From Pedobacter cryoconitis (GTDB taxonomy: Bacteria > Bacteroidota > Bacteroidia > Sphingobacteriales > Sphingobacteriaceae): 64,000 bases of DNA. The notes below the pieces were generated by a model that did no database searches, was not told the origin of the DNA, and saw only the letters and a program-made list of their open reading frames with translations. The stretch covers positions 226,219 to 290,218 of the forward strand of contig NZ_QLLR01000004.1 in the NCBI RefSeq assembly GCF_003259615.1. Reading direction: 5' to 3'. Made by a program: the position numbers and the translations under genes. Positions 45,401 to 54,500 of the stretch are shown here, one piece after another (positions within the stretch are counted from its first letter, which is position 1; each line of letters opens with the position of its first letter).

Positions 45401-48400
45401 TAGCACGGATATTGTTTATCGGTGAGGTCGCTGTCAGCGTTGGAGGAGCCAGTGTAATAAATGATTCTTCCAAACCATAAGCCACTCCGATTCCATTCAC
45501 GGCATAAGCTCTCACATAGTAAATTGTATTCGGCAACAGCCCTGTCATTTTACCGGTAAAGTCTCCATCACCTCCCAGTGCATCCACTGTTTTTGTCAAT
45601 AAGGTGTTGGTCGGGTTTTGCTGCGTACTCCAGCAGATACCACGTTTAGTGACTGTAGCACCACCATCACTGGTAATTTTTCCACCACTGGTCGCTGTTG
45701 TACCTGTTATTTCAGTCACCTTAGTGGTTAACAGAATTGGCGAAGTCGGGAATATGGTTACTGTTAACTGGTTACCGTAAGTGATCCCGGCACTGTTTTC
45801 TGCATAAGCACGCACATAATAAGCTGTACTTCTTACTAAGTCTTTCAGTTCACTGATAAAGGTATTTTGACCAGAACCATCATTTGTTCTGTTGACCGTT
45901 TCTAGTTTAGGATCAAAATCTATCTTGCTGCTCCATACAATACCTTTACTGGTAATTGCCGCTCCACCAGCTGAAGTGATAATACCGCCACTGCTTGCTG
46001 TTGTTCCGCTGGTGATCACAGGATCTGTAGTAGTTAAAGTTGGAGGGACTGCTGCTGAAACAAAACTAATTTCATTCCCGTAAGCTGTACCTAAACCATT
46101 GGTGGCATAAGCTCTGACATAGTATAAAGTGGAAGGAGCAAGGTTTTTCAGCTGACTGATAAACGTGCCTGTCCCTTTGTCAATTGTTTTAGACAGGAGT
46201 TCTGAAGTGGGGTTTGGACTGGTACTCCAGCATAAGCCCTGGACAGTTACTTTTGAACCGCCATCACTGCTGATCACCCCGCCGCTCATTGCAGATCCTT
46301 TGGCATTTTCAGAGATCTCTGTGGTGGTTAAGGTGGCATAATTTTGTGTGGTAAAGCTCAATTCGTTTCCATAACCTACGCCCACTCTGTTAGTGGCATA
46401 AGCGCGGATATAGTATTTGGCACCTGGTTGCAAGCCGGTAACCTGGCTGTTAAAGATTCCTTTTCCTGCACCACCTTCCAGCGTTCTGTGCACCGTTTCT
46501 GTCTCTGGGTTAAAGTTAGGTGTGGTACTCCACACTACCCCTCTTATGGTGGTAGGAACGCCACCTTCTTCGGTAATATTTCCACCACAGTAAACCGTTG
46601 TCCCGGTAATCAGCACAGGGTTAACAGTAGTTAATAAAGGCAGTCCCGGAGGATAAGTTGTAAAGCCAACCTGTTGCCCGTAGTCGGTACCTGCAACGTT
46701 GGTTGCATAGGCTTTTACATAATACCTGGTATCGGCCATCAGGTCTTTCAACTGACTGTCAAAGCTACCTGTACCTCCTCCATTAATGGTTTTATCCGGT
46801 GATAAAGGATTCGGTTCAAAGTTTTCTACAGTACTCCAGTAAACTCCCCGGCTGCTGATTATACCTCCGCTGGCACTGGTAACTGTACCGCCCATTAAAC
46901 CTGTGGTATTCGTGATTAATCCTGGTGAATTCGTCACAATAACCGGCAATCCAATTGTGGTGAAACTGGTCACGTCTCCGTAAGAAGTTTCTGCACTATT
47001 AATTGCATAAGCCCGGACATAATAAGTTATTCCCGGTTTAAGGTTAGTCATACTAACCGCGAAAACGCCTTTATCCTGACCAGCCATGGTAATTTTATTC
47101 TTAGAGATCGTATCCGGATTGAAGTCAGGATAAACACTCCATACAATTCCCATAGTTTTCAGCGTGGTATTTCCGTTGCTGATTATATTTCCACCACCAA
47201 CGGCAGTTGTTCCGGTAATCTGGCTAACTGCACTGGTGGTCACTGTTGCTGCAATGGATGGTTTGGTCACAAAGCTTTCCAGGTTTCCATAACCGTAACC
47301 TACGCCATTACGGGCATAGGCGCGTACATAGTATTGGATACCCGGGGTCAGATTAGTTATATTACTTGTATAAATACCTTTACCTGATCCTGTTTGTGTA
47401 GTGCGGTCCAGCAGGATGGATTCAGGGATAAAATCGGCCTGAGTACTCCAGATTACCCCACGGGTAGTAGATGGCATGCCGCCTTCGTCAGTAATATTCC
47501 CTCCGCTTGAAGCGGTGGTTACCGTGAGCTGGTTTGCCGCTGTAGTGCTTAATACCGGAACTGTAGCTGGGTTTGTGGTTAAACTAACCTGCTGTCCATA
47601 AGACATTCCAGTATTGGTTAAGGCATAAGCCCGGATATAATATTGCGTAGAAGGCTTCAGGTCTTTCAGGAAGCTATCAAAATTCCCTGTACCTGCCCTG
47701 TCTTCAGTTTTATCCAGTGAGCGCTCATCGGGTTCAAAGTTTTCAACCGTACTCCAGAATACTCCGCGGCCAGTAACCGGAGAACCTCCGGAATCAGAAA
47801 TAGTACCTCCGGTAACGGCAGCAGTATGGGTAATGAGCGAGGGTAAAGTCGTTACAATTGTTGCTTTTCTGGTCGTGACAAAACTCAGGATATTTCCATA
47901 GGCAGTACCCGCTTTACTGACTGCATAAGCACAAACGTAATAAGTTTTACCGATGGAAAGATTGGTCAGGTTGCTCGTAAAAAGCCCTTTTCCATAACCT
48001 GTTTCTGCGGTTCTGTTCGTGAGTTCAGCAGCAGGATCGAAGTCTGGATTCAAACTCCAGATAATCCCCCTGGTTGTAACCAGGGCACCACCTTCACTAC
48101 TAATATTTCCGCCGCTGATTGCTGCAGTACCTGAAATTCCAGTAATTGCCCTGGTAGTCAGCGTGGCTTTTACAGCAGGTTTTGTTTCCAGGGTTTCCTG
48201 GTTTCCATAAGCTGTACCTGCAAAATTAGTGGCAAAAGCACGTACATAATAGGTCGTAGAACCCATCAGGTCTTTAAGGTCTGCGGTAAAACTACCAGAG
48301 CCGGAACCGGCTACTACAAACTGGTCGGCGATGGTAGGTTCAGGGTTAGTGCTCCAGCAAATTCCGTTGCTCTGGATATAAGATCCGCCGTTACCCAGGA

Positions 48401-51400
48401 TCGTGCCCCCACTGGTTGCAGAGGTACTGGTAATAGTTTGTGCGATAGGTTTCAGGGTAGTTAAGGTAGCCAGGGTAGCTGTTCTTAAAACCACCTGGTT
48501 ACCAAAGGTCAGGCCAGCAGAATTTGCTGCGTATGCACGGGCATAATAAGTAGTACCGGGAGTTAACCCTGTCAATATACTTACAAAATCACCTTTAACA
48601 TTCTGTACTGTTTTTTGAGTGGTTGCTGTATCTGGCTGAAAGCCGGAAAGCGTATTCCAGACTACTCCTGCCCCGGAAAGCAAGGATCCTCCGTTACTGA
48701 TGACGTGTCCGCCGCTTACTGCGGTGCTTCCGGTAATGTCTGTTACTTCTATAGTGGTCAATATGGGCGAAACCGGAGGGGTTGTCGTGAAGCTGATCTC
48801 ATTACCATAAGAAACGCCTGCTTTATTTATAGCATAGGCTTTTACGTAATAGGTGGTACTTCCCATTAAGTCTTTAATAGGGTCGATAAAAGTTCCGATA
48901 CCTATGCCATTCTGGGTTCTCGTAGTCAGGTCAATAGTTGGGTTTCCAGTGGTATTCCATACAATTCCGCTTTTGGTAACTTTGTCGCCGCCATCACTAA
49001 AAATATCTCCTCCGCTGGTTGCGGTTATACTGGTCAGGTTAGTGGCCGGGGTAGTAATCAGTGAAGCCAGGGTAAATGTTTTAAAGCTGACTTCTTCGCC
49101 ATAACCTGCCCCTGCACTGTTCACAGCATAAGCCCTGACGTAATAAGTTTTGTTGGGTAAAAGCTGGTCTAGCGTACTGGTAAATTTGTTGAGCTTTTCA
49201 GTTTGACTGGTTTTATTTCCTACAGAAAGATCGGGCGTAAATCCTGAGATCAGGCTCCAGATTACTCCATGACTGGTTACTTCTGCGCCTCCGTTATCCT
49301 TAATAGTCCCCCCTCCTTTTGCGGTAGTTCCGTCGCCGCCTTCCACTGATGAAGTGATCACATTTGGTTTTTCTGGTGGAGCGGTAGTTACGATTTGAGC
49401 TGCTCCATAACTCGTGCCTACATAATTGGTTGCATAGGCACGCAAATAATATTTGGTACTGCCCATCAGGTCTTTTAAGTCGCTGACAAAGATGCCGCTT
49501 CCCTTACCGTCTTTTGTAAAAGTTCCGTCCAGATCCGGGTTTTCTTCCGTACTCCATACCAGGCCTCTGCTAAGCACTGGCATACGGCCATCATCGGTAA
49601 TATTTCCACCACTGCTGAGGGTTGTACTTTTAATCAGAATAGCGGGATTTGTAATTAAGGTGGCTAATTGCGGGGTTGTAAAACTCAGCTCCTCTCCATA
49701 ACCTGTCCCCTTACTATTAGTGGCATAAGCGCGTACATAATATTTGGTTCCCGGGGTAAGTGCGTTCAGATAATTATTATAAAGACCTTTGCCGTCACCG
49801 GAAATATTTTGTGCAGTTTTAGTAGCTAAAGCAATCGTAGGCTGCGGGCTTGTGCTCCAGACCACACCACGTTTAGTGATGGCCGATACGCCGTTACTGG
49901 TAATATCGCCGCCCGTCATGGCATTGGTTCCGTTATAACTTTCCGGCGACCCGTCGATATGGCTGGCCATATCATAGTTAAAGGGTTTAATGGTACTGAT
50001 TGTAGGTACAGAACTCGTTACAAAGCTGGATTCACTGCTATAGCTAATGCCTACACTGTTTTTAGCATAAGCGCGAACGTAATAAAGTGTGCCTTCCTGC
50101 AAATTATTCAGGTTACAGATAAAGGTTCCGATGTCTGTTGCGTTCACCGTAGTGGATGGGCCATAAATTATGTTCACACGATCTGTACTCCAGCTCATGC
50201 CACGTTCGGTAACCAGTTCACCCCCATTATTAATAATGGTCACTTCACTGACTGCGGACTTATCGGTAATGTCTGTAATTTTAATATTCGGCGAACTTAA
50301 TACTGGCGCTGTTGCACGCGGGGTAGTAAATTGTAACAGGTTACCATAAGCGGTTCCAATCACATTCACGGCATAAGCCATCACGTAATAGGTCGTGTTT
50401 CTTAACAGGTCAATTAAACGGCTTGGAAAGATACCTACACCAGAACCGTCGAGGGTAGTGATAGCATTGGGATCATTTGCCGGGTCTGCTGTTTTACTCC
50501 AGATAATCCCTCTTTTAGTAACCGGGGCACCACCATCGCTTCTGATGTCACCACCACTATTGGCCATCACTGGTGAGAAGTTGTCAATGTCTAAAGTGAT
50601 AATATCTGGCAGGGAAGCCAGCGCTGAAGTGAATGTTAAGTCCTCCCCATAGACAAGACCTGCACTGTTGATCGCATAAGCTCTCACATGGTAAACGGTA
50701 TTGGCTTTGAGCCCGGACATCACTCCTGGAAAAATCCCGGTATCATTTCCAAATACTGGATTCTCTGTTTTACTGCTCAGCGTGATTTCCGGGTTAGCGG
50801 AAGTATCCCAGCAGATTCCGTAAGTGGTAATTGCGGAGCCGCCGTTATTGATAATATTAGTACCGCTGAGTGCAGAAATATTAGTGATTTTGGCAGGGAT
50901 CAGGGTAGAAATTACCGGAAGACAGCTAATGTCATTCCATACGCTTCCGGTATAGTAACGAATAGCTTTAGACTGTGAATTAATGTAAATAGCTCCGGGA
51001 GAAAGACCAAGGGGTGCAGGGTTACTGCTGAGCACAGGAAGTTTAGAGATCTTCATTCCGCTGTTGGTAGAGAAGCCTGTGTTTTGCGTAAAATCACCTT
51101 TGCCGTAGAGTTTGGCAACAGACCACCAGGTAATACCATCATAGACTTTCATCGTATTCTCGATCTTCGAAAAATACACGCCTCCGGTTGCGTTTGTACC
51201 TGCGGGTTCTGCAGTCAGTGCGGATAAATAGGGTATACCAGTTTTGACTTCCAGGTAGTCTTTTACAGTCGTGGTATTGAGGTTGCTGCTACAGAATGTT
51301 TCCCAGGTTGAGCCGTTATAGATTAAGGGTTGTTTGTCAATACTACTATAGATCAGCATTCCCATTGCCGGAGCCGGTACAGCCGAAGGTGCCAAAACCG

Positions 51401-51515
51401 GTAAATGAGGAATTCCTCCAATTACCCTGAAATAGCCCTGTGCTGAAACGTTTGAAATTCCAACGAGCAAGAAGAAATATATAAGCTTAACAATATGTTG
51501 TAGTAGTTTATTCAA
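39444..51515 (-). CDS. Giant exported protein with 28 fibronectin-like units and five FISUMP domains
   Basis: A 4023-residue protein. It starts from TTG at 51515; I find no in-frame ATG before the signal peptide, which ends VSAQ. A Bacteroidota-type N-terminal region (MLIYSSIDKQPLIYNGSTWE) is followed by 28 units of roughly 100 residues, each with a TxSGG...RGxxW...TYYVRAYAxNSxGTxYG core. Units 24 to 28 are each followed by a FISUMP domain (Fibrobacter major paralogous type) with CWIT/Q-x-NLGADQQA, a GWR-P segment and NYWSS, ending RCL. The protein ends right after the last RCLKD, so it has no type IX sorting domain of its own. It is most likely a long surface adhesin. The giant gene is the third of a six-gene operon. 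Confidence 0.92.
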   Translation of the reverse strand: MNKLLQHIVKLIYFFLLVGISNVSAQGYFRVIGGIPHLPVLAPSAVPAPAMGMLIYSSIDKQPLIYNGSTWETFCSSNLNTTTVKDYLEVKTGIPYLSALTAEPAGTNATGGVYFSKIENTMKVYDGITWWSVAKLYGKGDFTQNTGFSTNSGMKISKLPVLSSNPAPLGLSPGAIYINSQSKAIRYYTGSVWNDISCLPVISTLIPAKITNISALSGTNIINNGGSAITTYGICWDTSANPEITLSSKTENPVFGNDTGIFPGVMSGLKANTVYHVRAYAINSAGLVYGEDLTFTSALASLPDIITLDIDNFSPVMANSGGDIRSDGGAPVTKRGIIWSKTADPANDPNAITTLDGSGVGIFPSRLIDLLRNTTYYVMAYAVNVIGTAYGNLLQFTTPRATAPVLSSPNIKITDITDKSAVSEVTIINNGGELVTERGMSWSTDRVNIIYGPSTTVNATDIGTFICNLNNLQEGTLYYVRAYAKNSVGISYSSESSFVTSSVPTISTIKPFNYDMASHIDGSPESYNGTNAMTGGDITSNGVSAITKRGVVWSTSPQPTIALATKTAQNISGDGKGLYNNYLNALTPGTKYYVRAYATNSKGTGYGEELSFTTPQLATLITNPAILIKSTTLSSGGNITDDGRMPVLSRGLVWSTEENPDLDGTFTKDGKGSGIFVSDLKDLMGSTKYYLRAYATNYVGTSYGAAQIVTTAPPEKPNVITSSVEGGDGTTAKGGGTIKDNGGAEVTSHGVIWSLISGFTPDLSVGNKTSQTEKLNKFTSTLDQLLPNKTYYVRAYAVNSAGAGYGEEVSFKTFTLASLITTPATNLTSITATSGGDIFSDGGDKVTKSGIVWNTTGNPTIDLTTRTQNGIGIGTFIDPIKDLMGSTTYYVKAYAINKAGVSYGNEISFTTTPPVSPILTTIEVTDITGSTAVSGGHVISNGGSLLSGAGVVWNTLSGFQPDTATTQKTVQNVKGDFVSILTGLTPGTTYYARAYAANSAGLTFGNQVVLRTATLATLTTLKPIAQTITSTSATSGGTILGNGGSYIQSNGICWSTNPEPTIADQFVVAGSGSGSFTADLKDLMGSTTYYVRAFATNFAGTAYGNQETLETKPAVKATLTTRAITGISGTAAISGGNISSEGGALVTTRGIIWSLNPDFDPAAELTNRTAETGYGKGLFTSNLTNLSIGKTYYVCAYAVSKAGTAYGNILSFVTTRKATIVTTLPSLITHTAAVTGGTISDSGGSPVTGRGVFWSTVENFEPDERSLDKTEDRAGTGNFDSFLKDLKPSTQYYIRAYALTNTGMSYGQQVSLTTNPATVPVLSTTAANQLTVTTASSGGNITDEGGMPSTTRGVIWSTQADFIPESILLDRTTQTGSGKGIYTSNITNLTPGIQYYVRAYARNGVGYGYGNLESFVTKPSIAATVTTSAVSQITGTTAVGGGNIISNGNTTLKTMGIVWSVYPDFNPDTISKNKITMAGQDKGVFAVSMTNLKPGITYYVRAYAINSAETSYGDVTSFTTIGLPVIVTNSPGLITNTTGLMGGTVTSASGGIISSRGVYWSTVENFEPNPLSPDKTINGGGTGSFDSQLKDLMADTRYYVKAYATNVAGTDYGQQVGFTTYPPGLPLLTTVNPVLITGTTVYCGGNITEEGGVPTTIRGVVWSTTPNFNPETETVHRTLEGGAGKGIFNSQVTGLQPGAKYYIRAYATNRVGVGYGNELSFTTQNYATLTTTEISENAKGSAMSGGVISSDGGSKVTVQGLCWSTSPNPTSELLSKTIDKGTGTFISQLKNLAPSTLYYVRAYATNGLGTAYGNEISFVSAAVPPTLTTTDPVITSGTTASSGGIITSAGGAAITSKGIVWSSKIDFDPKLETVNRTNDGSGQNTFISELKDLVRSTAYYVRAYAENSAGITYGNQLTVTIFPTSPILLTTKVTEITGTTATSGGKITSDGGATVTKRGICWSTQQNPTNTLLTKTVDALGGDGDFTGKMTGLLPNTIYYVRAYAVNGIGVAYGLEESFITLAPPTLTATSPINNIRATIATSGGEITDDGRTPILSRGIVWDRYSDPTISLATKTLDNLTKGIGTFTADLSGLTPNTTYYVRAYATNLVGITYGSQTQFKTNTVSLPTLTTTSIASIDGYSAKGIAEITDDGGMPVVTRGFVWGTTTLPTVASTGKIVNGIGGTGIFDNVFGGMIPGTTYYVRAFATNSEGTAYGNEIILASAAVVPNLSAVTISNIQLNSVAALASLSFNGGSAITDLGFIWNTEDVIPAAAVGNNLSIGAVGTSISGMPANLLPATKYYIWAYGKNAIGTGYSVKSTTFSTRDFAKVTTTPASAITKNSFTSGGTILGDGGSDITQKGVVWSEKNNPTIADLTKTNQGAGIANYGSTVSGLNFGTLYYFRAYVTNAIGTSYGNLDSLTTINIPTVTTTAATNILSTTVTAGGEVTKDGGAAVTARGLVLALTPEPTLASSLKTADGAGMGVFTSNPKSLAIATKYYYRAYATNSVGTAYGKQDSVTTAAVLPVVEQVKLSEITENTAKGTSAVTSDGGAPVTASGLVWNTTGTPTLEDHVIVSKDINTIIGVLEGLEEGPAYYVRAYATNNVGTAYSAVAVNFKICKPLTVIHKAGISGAPTDKKITYETVGSNISGDYKCWITRNLGADQQATAVNDATEASSGWYFQFNRLQGYQYDGTTRTPSQIVAPWVSSNSEPTGWLAANDPCTQLLGNGWRIPTISEWTAVIGAPQNWKTNADAYNSILKLHNAGDLTTIGGLSVRGANSNYWSSTVYGNITQAYFYYNTRINYNDKGVALPVRCLQDGGMTSVPSLSNVEIPSATITANTAEALAAVINSGSSPVTSRGLVWNTTGNPGMGDQVISAGTGLGEMAGTLRGLDEKAVYYVRAFATNSVGTAFSPAVATFKVCLPITIIHTAGLNGAPVDKTVTYKTISSTVSGEARCWITQNLGADQQAKSATDGTEASAGWYFQFNRTQGYKHDGTVRTPNDPLTPWVGNIDEAGQWLAANDPCFRMMGGGWRMPTGTEWKNAIATQYWRSSADTYNSVLKIHAAGAIVTDALGARGTDSRYWSSSAVSSGAGNILANGTASVANKGTALPVRCLRNEVIATLPSVSNVILPLADMTETTANGSATINPDGNAAVTSRGFVWNTTGNPTLSDQVVPMGTGTGKISGLISGLENGPTYYVKAFATNSVGTAYSETTTSFKICMPFTVIHRAGLNGSAVDKTIIYGSVSTKISGTDKCWITRNLGADQQATAVNDATTASSGWYWQFNRLQGYQHDGTTRTPGAVMAPWVTSISESSSWLAVNDPCTQMLGNGWRIPTSTEWLSISATPQNWKTNTDVYNSFLKLHNAGDLANNGALNIRGANSNYWSSTGYGNISQGYFYNNTRINYNDKAVGLPLRCLQDEVVKRLPSVTSVVVPAESITIAAAVANATVTNSGGATITSRGLVWNTTGNPGMSDQVIVLGTGIGDITSSLKDLNEKSVYYVRAFATNSVGTSLSATVTSFKVCLPFTITHTAGLNGVPVDKTVTYKTVSTAYSGEARCWIAQNLGADQQAAAVNDGAEESAGWYFQYNRLQGYKHDGTTRTPNDPLVPWITSIIEAPQWLAANDPCVRMLGGGWRLPTAAEWTKAIAPPQYWRSNDDIYASLLKLHTAGYLVNTAGLTSKGTDARYWSSTSAANGTATAFYGWRLLESDKASALPVRCLRNEVASTIPSVSNVVLPLSEVTATTAKASAIINPDGRETVTARGFVWNTTGNPTLADQVVPMGNGIGTISGLISGLENGPTYYVKAFATNSVGTAYSEIATSFKVCMPFTVIHKAGIKGSAVDKTVTYGLVSTKISGVDKCWITQNLGADQQATDLKDATEASSGWYWQFNRLQGYQHDGTTRKPASVWLSSISESSGWVVANDPCTQLLGMGWRVPTSTEWISAIATPQNWKVAADAYASVLKLHAAGDLAATGALNIRGVNSNYWSSTGYGNISQGYYFNNVRVTYNDKAVGLPLRCLKD
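39449..43660 (-). repeat. Five FISUMP modules in A-B-A-B-A order
   Basis: Five domains of about 200 residues, each separated by one fibronectin-like unit. Modules 1, 3 and 5 (approximately 43060-43660, 41255-41860 and 39449-40040) end with the NYWSS...NDKxVxLPLRCL pattern, and modules 2 and 4 (approximately 42165-42760 and 40345-40960) with a differing YWSSS region. The A-type copies match over long stretches at DNA level by eye. The order points to duplication of an A-B pair. Confidence 0.8.
43670..50935 (-). repeat. 24 tandem fibronectin-like units
   Basis: About 7.3 kb of units of about 300 bases. I counted 24 copies of the YYVRAYA-type core before the first FISUMP domain. The copies are diverged in linkers but keep SGG, RG-x-x-W and YYxRAYA-x-N. 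This explains the long antisense frames seen on the plus strand here. Confidence 0.85.
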
Positions 51516-51558
51516 AATCTGTGTTTCTCTTTGTTTCCTGACTGATGCCTAATTCCTG

Positions 51559-54500
51559 TTATTGTATTTTTTTCAGAATACTGTTGATCTGCTCCTGCTG
51601 ATTGTTCATCCGGATTTGCAGTTCATCTATTTGCTTTTGTTGTTCTTTTACAGCTTGAATCAGCATACCGGTGAGCTGGGTATAGTCAACTTTCAGAAAG
51701 CCGTCTTTACCTGTGGTCACCATTTCGGGATATATTTTTTGAAGTTCTTGTGCAATGACCCCAATTTTAGCTCCGGAAGCATATTTATGCTGGTCTTTGT
51801 ACTTAAATTTTACGCCTCTGAGCTGATCGATTTTCTGAAGTACATTGCCTAAGGTTTCAATATTGGTTTTTAATCTGCTATCTGATGGAGTATAAAAATT
51901 TCCGTTAACCGTTACGTCTTGTCCGAAACTGGCATTACCTTGTGTATCGAAAGTCAGTCCTTTTCCATCAACACCATCATTGCTGATGGCATAAACAGAA
52001 AGCTTGATACTTTCAGTGGCTTTGTGATTACCCAGGTTATCTTTAGCATTAGCACCTGCGGAGAGTAAGCCTGCATCTACATAATTTTTAGTTGCTGCAT
52101 CCTGATTTGCGGTCGGATTAACCAGGTTGGTTAATTTGAAATTACCCATAGATACATCTGCTTGTGCTGAACCGAATCCGCTCAATGGAATTACATTTTT
52201 AGGAGTAGATACGGCAATACCTGAAGCATTACCTACATAAAGGTTTTGATCGGCCAGTTTATTGTCAACCGGTACCCAGTCTTTACCATTGTAAACATAT
52301 AAGCGGTTATCTGCAGTGTTATAGTAAGAATCACCTGCAACTGCTGTACCGGGAGCTGTTGGTCCTACTGGTGTTTTAGTGGTTTTTGAGTCTACATATT
52401 TCTTGGTGGCTGCTTCCTGATCAGTTGCCGGATCAGCAAGGTTAGTCAGCTTGAAGTTACCAAAAGATATATCGGCAGCAGGAACACCAAATCCGCTTAA
52501 TGGAACTGCGGTTTTAGGCGTGGAAACTGGTTTACCTTCTGCATTACCGACAAACAATTGTCCGTCTTCTAATTTGTATTCAACGGCTGCCCAGTCTTTA
52601 CCAGTGAACACGTATAAACGTTTTTCAACAATATTGTAGAAAAGATCACCTGCCATTGGTGTTGCGGGTGGCGTTGAGCCTATTTGCGTTCTGGATGCTT
52701 TGGTATCTACATATTTTTTAGTAACCGCATCTTTATCTGCGGTAGGCTCAGCCATATTGGTAATCTTGAAATTGCCGGTTGCATTTCCTAAAGAAACATC
52801 AGCTAACGCATCCCCGAATCCACTGATCGGAACTGCGGTTTTAGGCGTGGAAACTGCGTTACCTTTAGCGTCCCCAACATAAAGCTCTGTACTGTTTAGT
52901 TTATTATCTACAGGTACCCAGTCTTTCCCGCTATAAACGTATAAGCGGTTATCTGCAGAGTTATAGTAAGTATCACCTGCAACTGCTGTACCGGGTGCTG
53001 TTGGCCCTACTGGCGTTTTAGTGGTTTTTGAGTCTACATATTTCTTGGTTACCGCATCCTGATCTGCTGTTGGATCTGCCAGGTTAGTGATTTTAAAATT
53101 AGCTGTTCCATTCCCTATCGAAAGATCTTTTAGTGCATTTCCAAAGTCACTCAATGGAATTGCGTTTTTATTTACTGCGATTGCTTTATTGGAAGCATCA
53201 CCCACAAAAATATGGTCGTCTTCTAAAACTAAAGATCCAGGGGCAGCGATCTTCTCGTCCACATATTTTTTAGTGGCTGCATCCTGATCAAACATCGGGT
53301 CTTTCAGGAAGCTGATCCCGAATTGTGTGGTTGCATCCCCCATGTAAATATTGTCTGTTGCTTTGGCAAAGCCACTGACAGGAATTACCTTTTTTGCAGT
53401 AGCTTCTGCATTTCCTGTTGCATTACCGACAAAGAAATTCCCTGTTGGCAGTGCCAGGCGGGCAGCTGGTGTTTTGAAAAGATCATCTACATATTTCTTC
53501 GTGGAAGCATCATTATCTGCTAATGGAGCCGCCAGGTTATTTAAGGCAAATCCACCGATAGATATATCAGCGGTCGCTGCTGCAAATCCACTTAAAGGGA
53601 TAGTATTTTTTAATACATCTGCTGCTTTTCCTGTTAAATCTCCTACGAAAAAGTTTCCTTTTGTTAACAGGATATTCGCGGGACCTATGTTCTTTTTATC
53701 TACGTAACTTTTAGTTGCCGCATCCTGATCGGCTGCGGGATCAGACAGGCTGGTAATTTTAAAATCACCCAGTACAATATCCGCAGCAGCAGTACCAAAG
53801 CCACTTAACGGAATCGTATTTTTAGCTACAGCTGTTGCTGTGCTAATGTCATTTCCGACAAACATATTCCCTTTAGGAAGACTCAGTTTTCCCGGGTCAA
53901 TGACACGGTTATCTACGTAATTTTTTGTCGCTGCATCCTGTGCTAAAGATGGATCAGCCAGGTTAATAATTTTAAAGTTAGCTCCTGCAACACCAGATCC
54001 CATAGCTACATTCGCTATGGCTTTATCAAAACCACTGATTGGGATCATATTCTTTGCTGTTGCGGTAGCTTTATTGGAAATGTTACCTACAAAAAGATTA
54101 TTTAAGGGTAAGGATAAAAGACTTGGTGTAGTGAATAGTGCGTCTACATAACCTTTGGTTGTTGCATCGGCGGGTGCGGTCGGAGCTTTAAGGTTAATAA
54201 TCTTGAAGTTTGAGGCACCATCACCAAAGGAAACATCGTCTGCAGGGTTTGCAAAACCACTTAAAGGAATATTTGCTTTATCAAGTTTCTCTTCGGTTAC
54301 GGCAAGCTTCTCGATAATCAGTCTTCCGGCTGCACTCAGGGTGGCATCACCAGAAACCTTTACGCCGCTTGCCAGGTTAGAACTGTTTCCCATGAAGATT
54401 TGTCCGCTACGCAGGGAAAGATCAATTGGTAACCACGCAGTACCGTTATATACATAGATTTTATGATCTGAGGTATTGTAGAACAGATTTCCTTCTCTTA

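Noticed and set aside
43774..50652. Many 60-110-residue plus-strand frames with near-identical sequences opposite the giant gene
   Set aside because: Their similarity simply reflects the tandem fibronectin-like units on the other strand.
43670..50935. Regularly spaced repeats that could suggest a CRISPR or satellite array
   Set aside because: The period of about 300 bases is in one open reading frame and encodes a protein domain; no short exact repeats with unique spacers.
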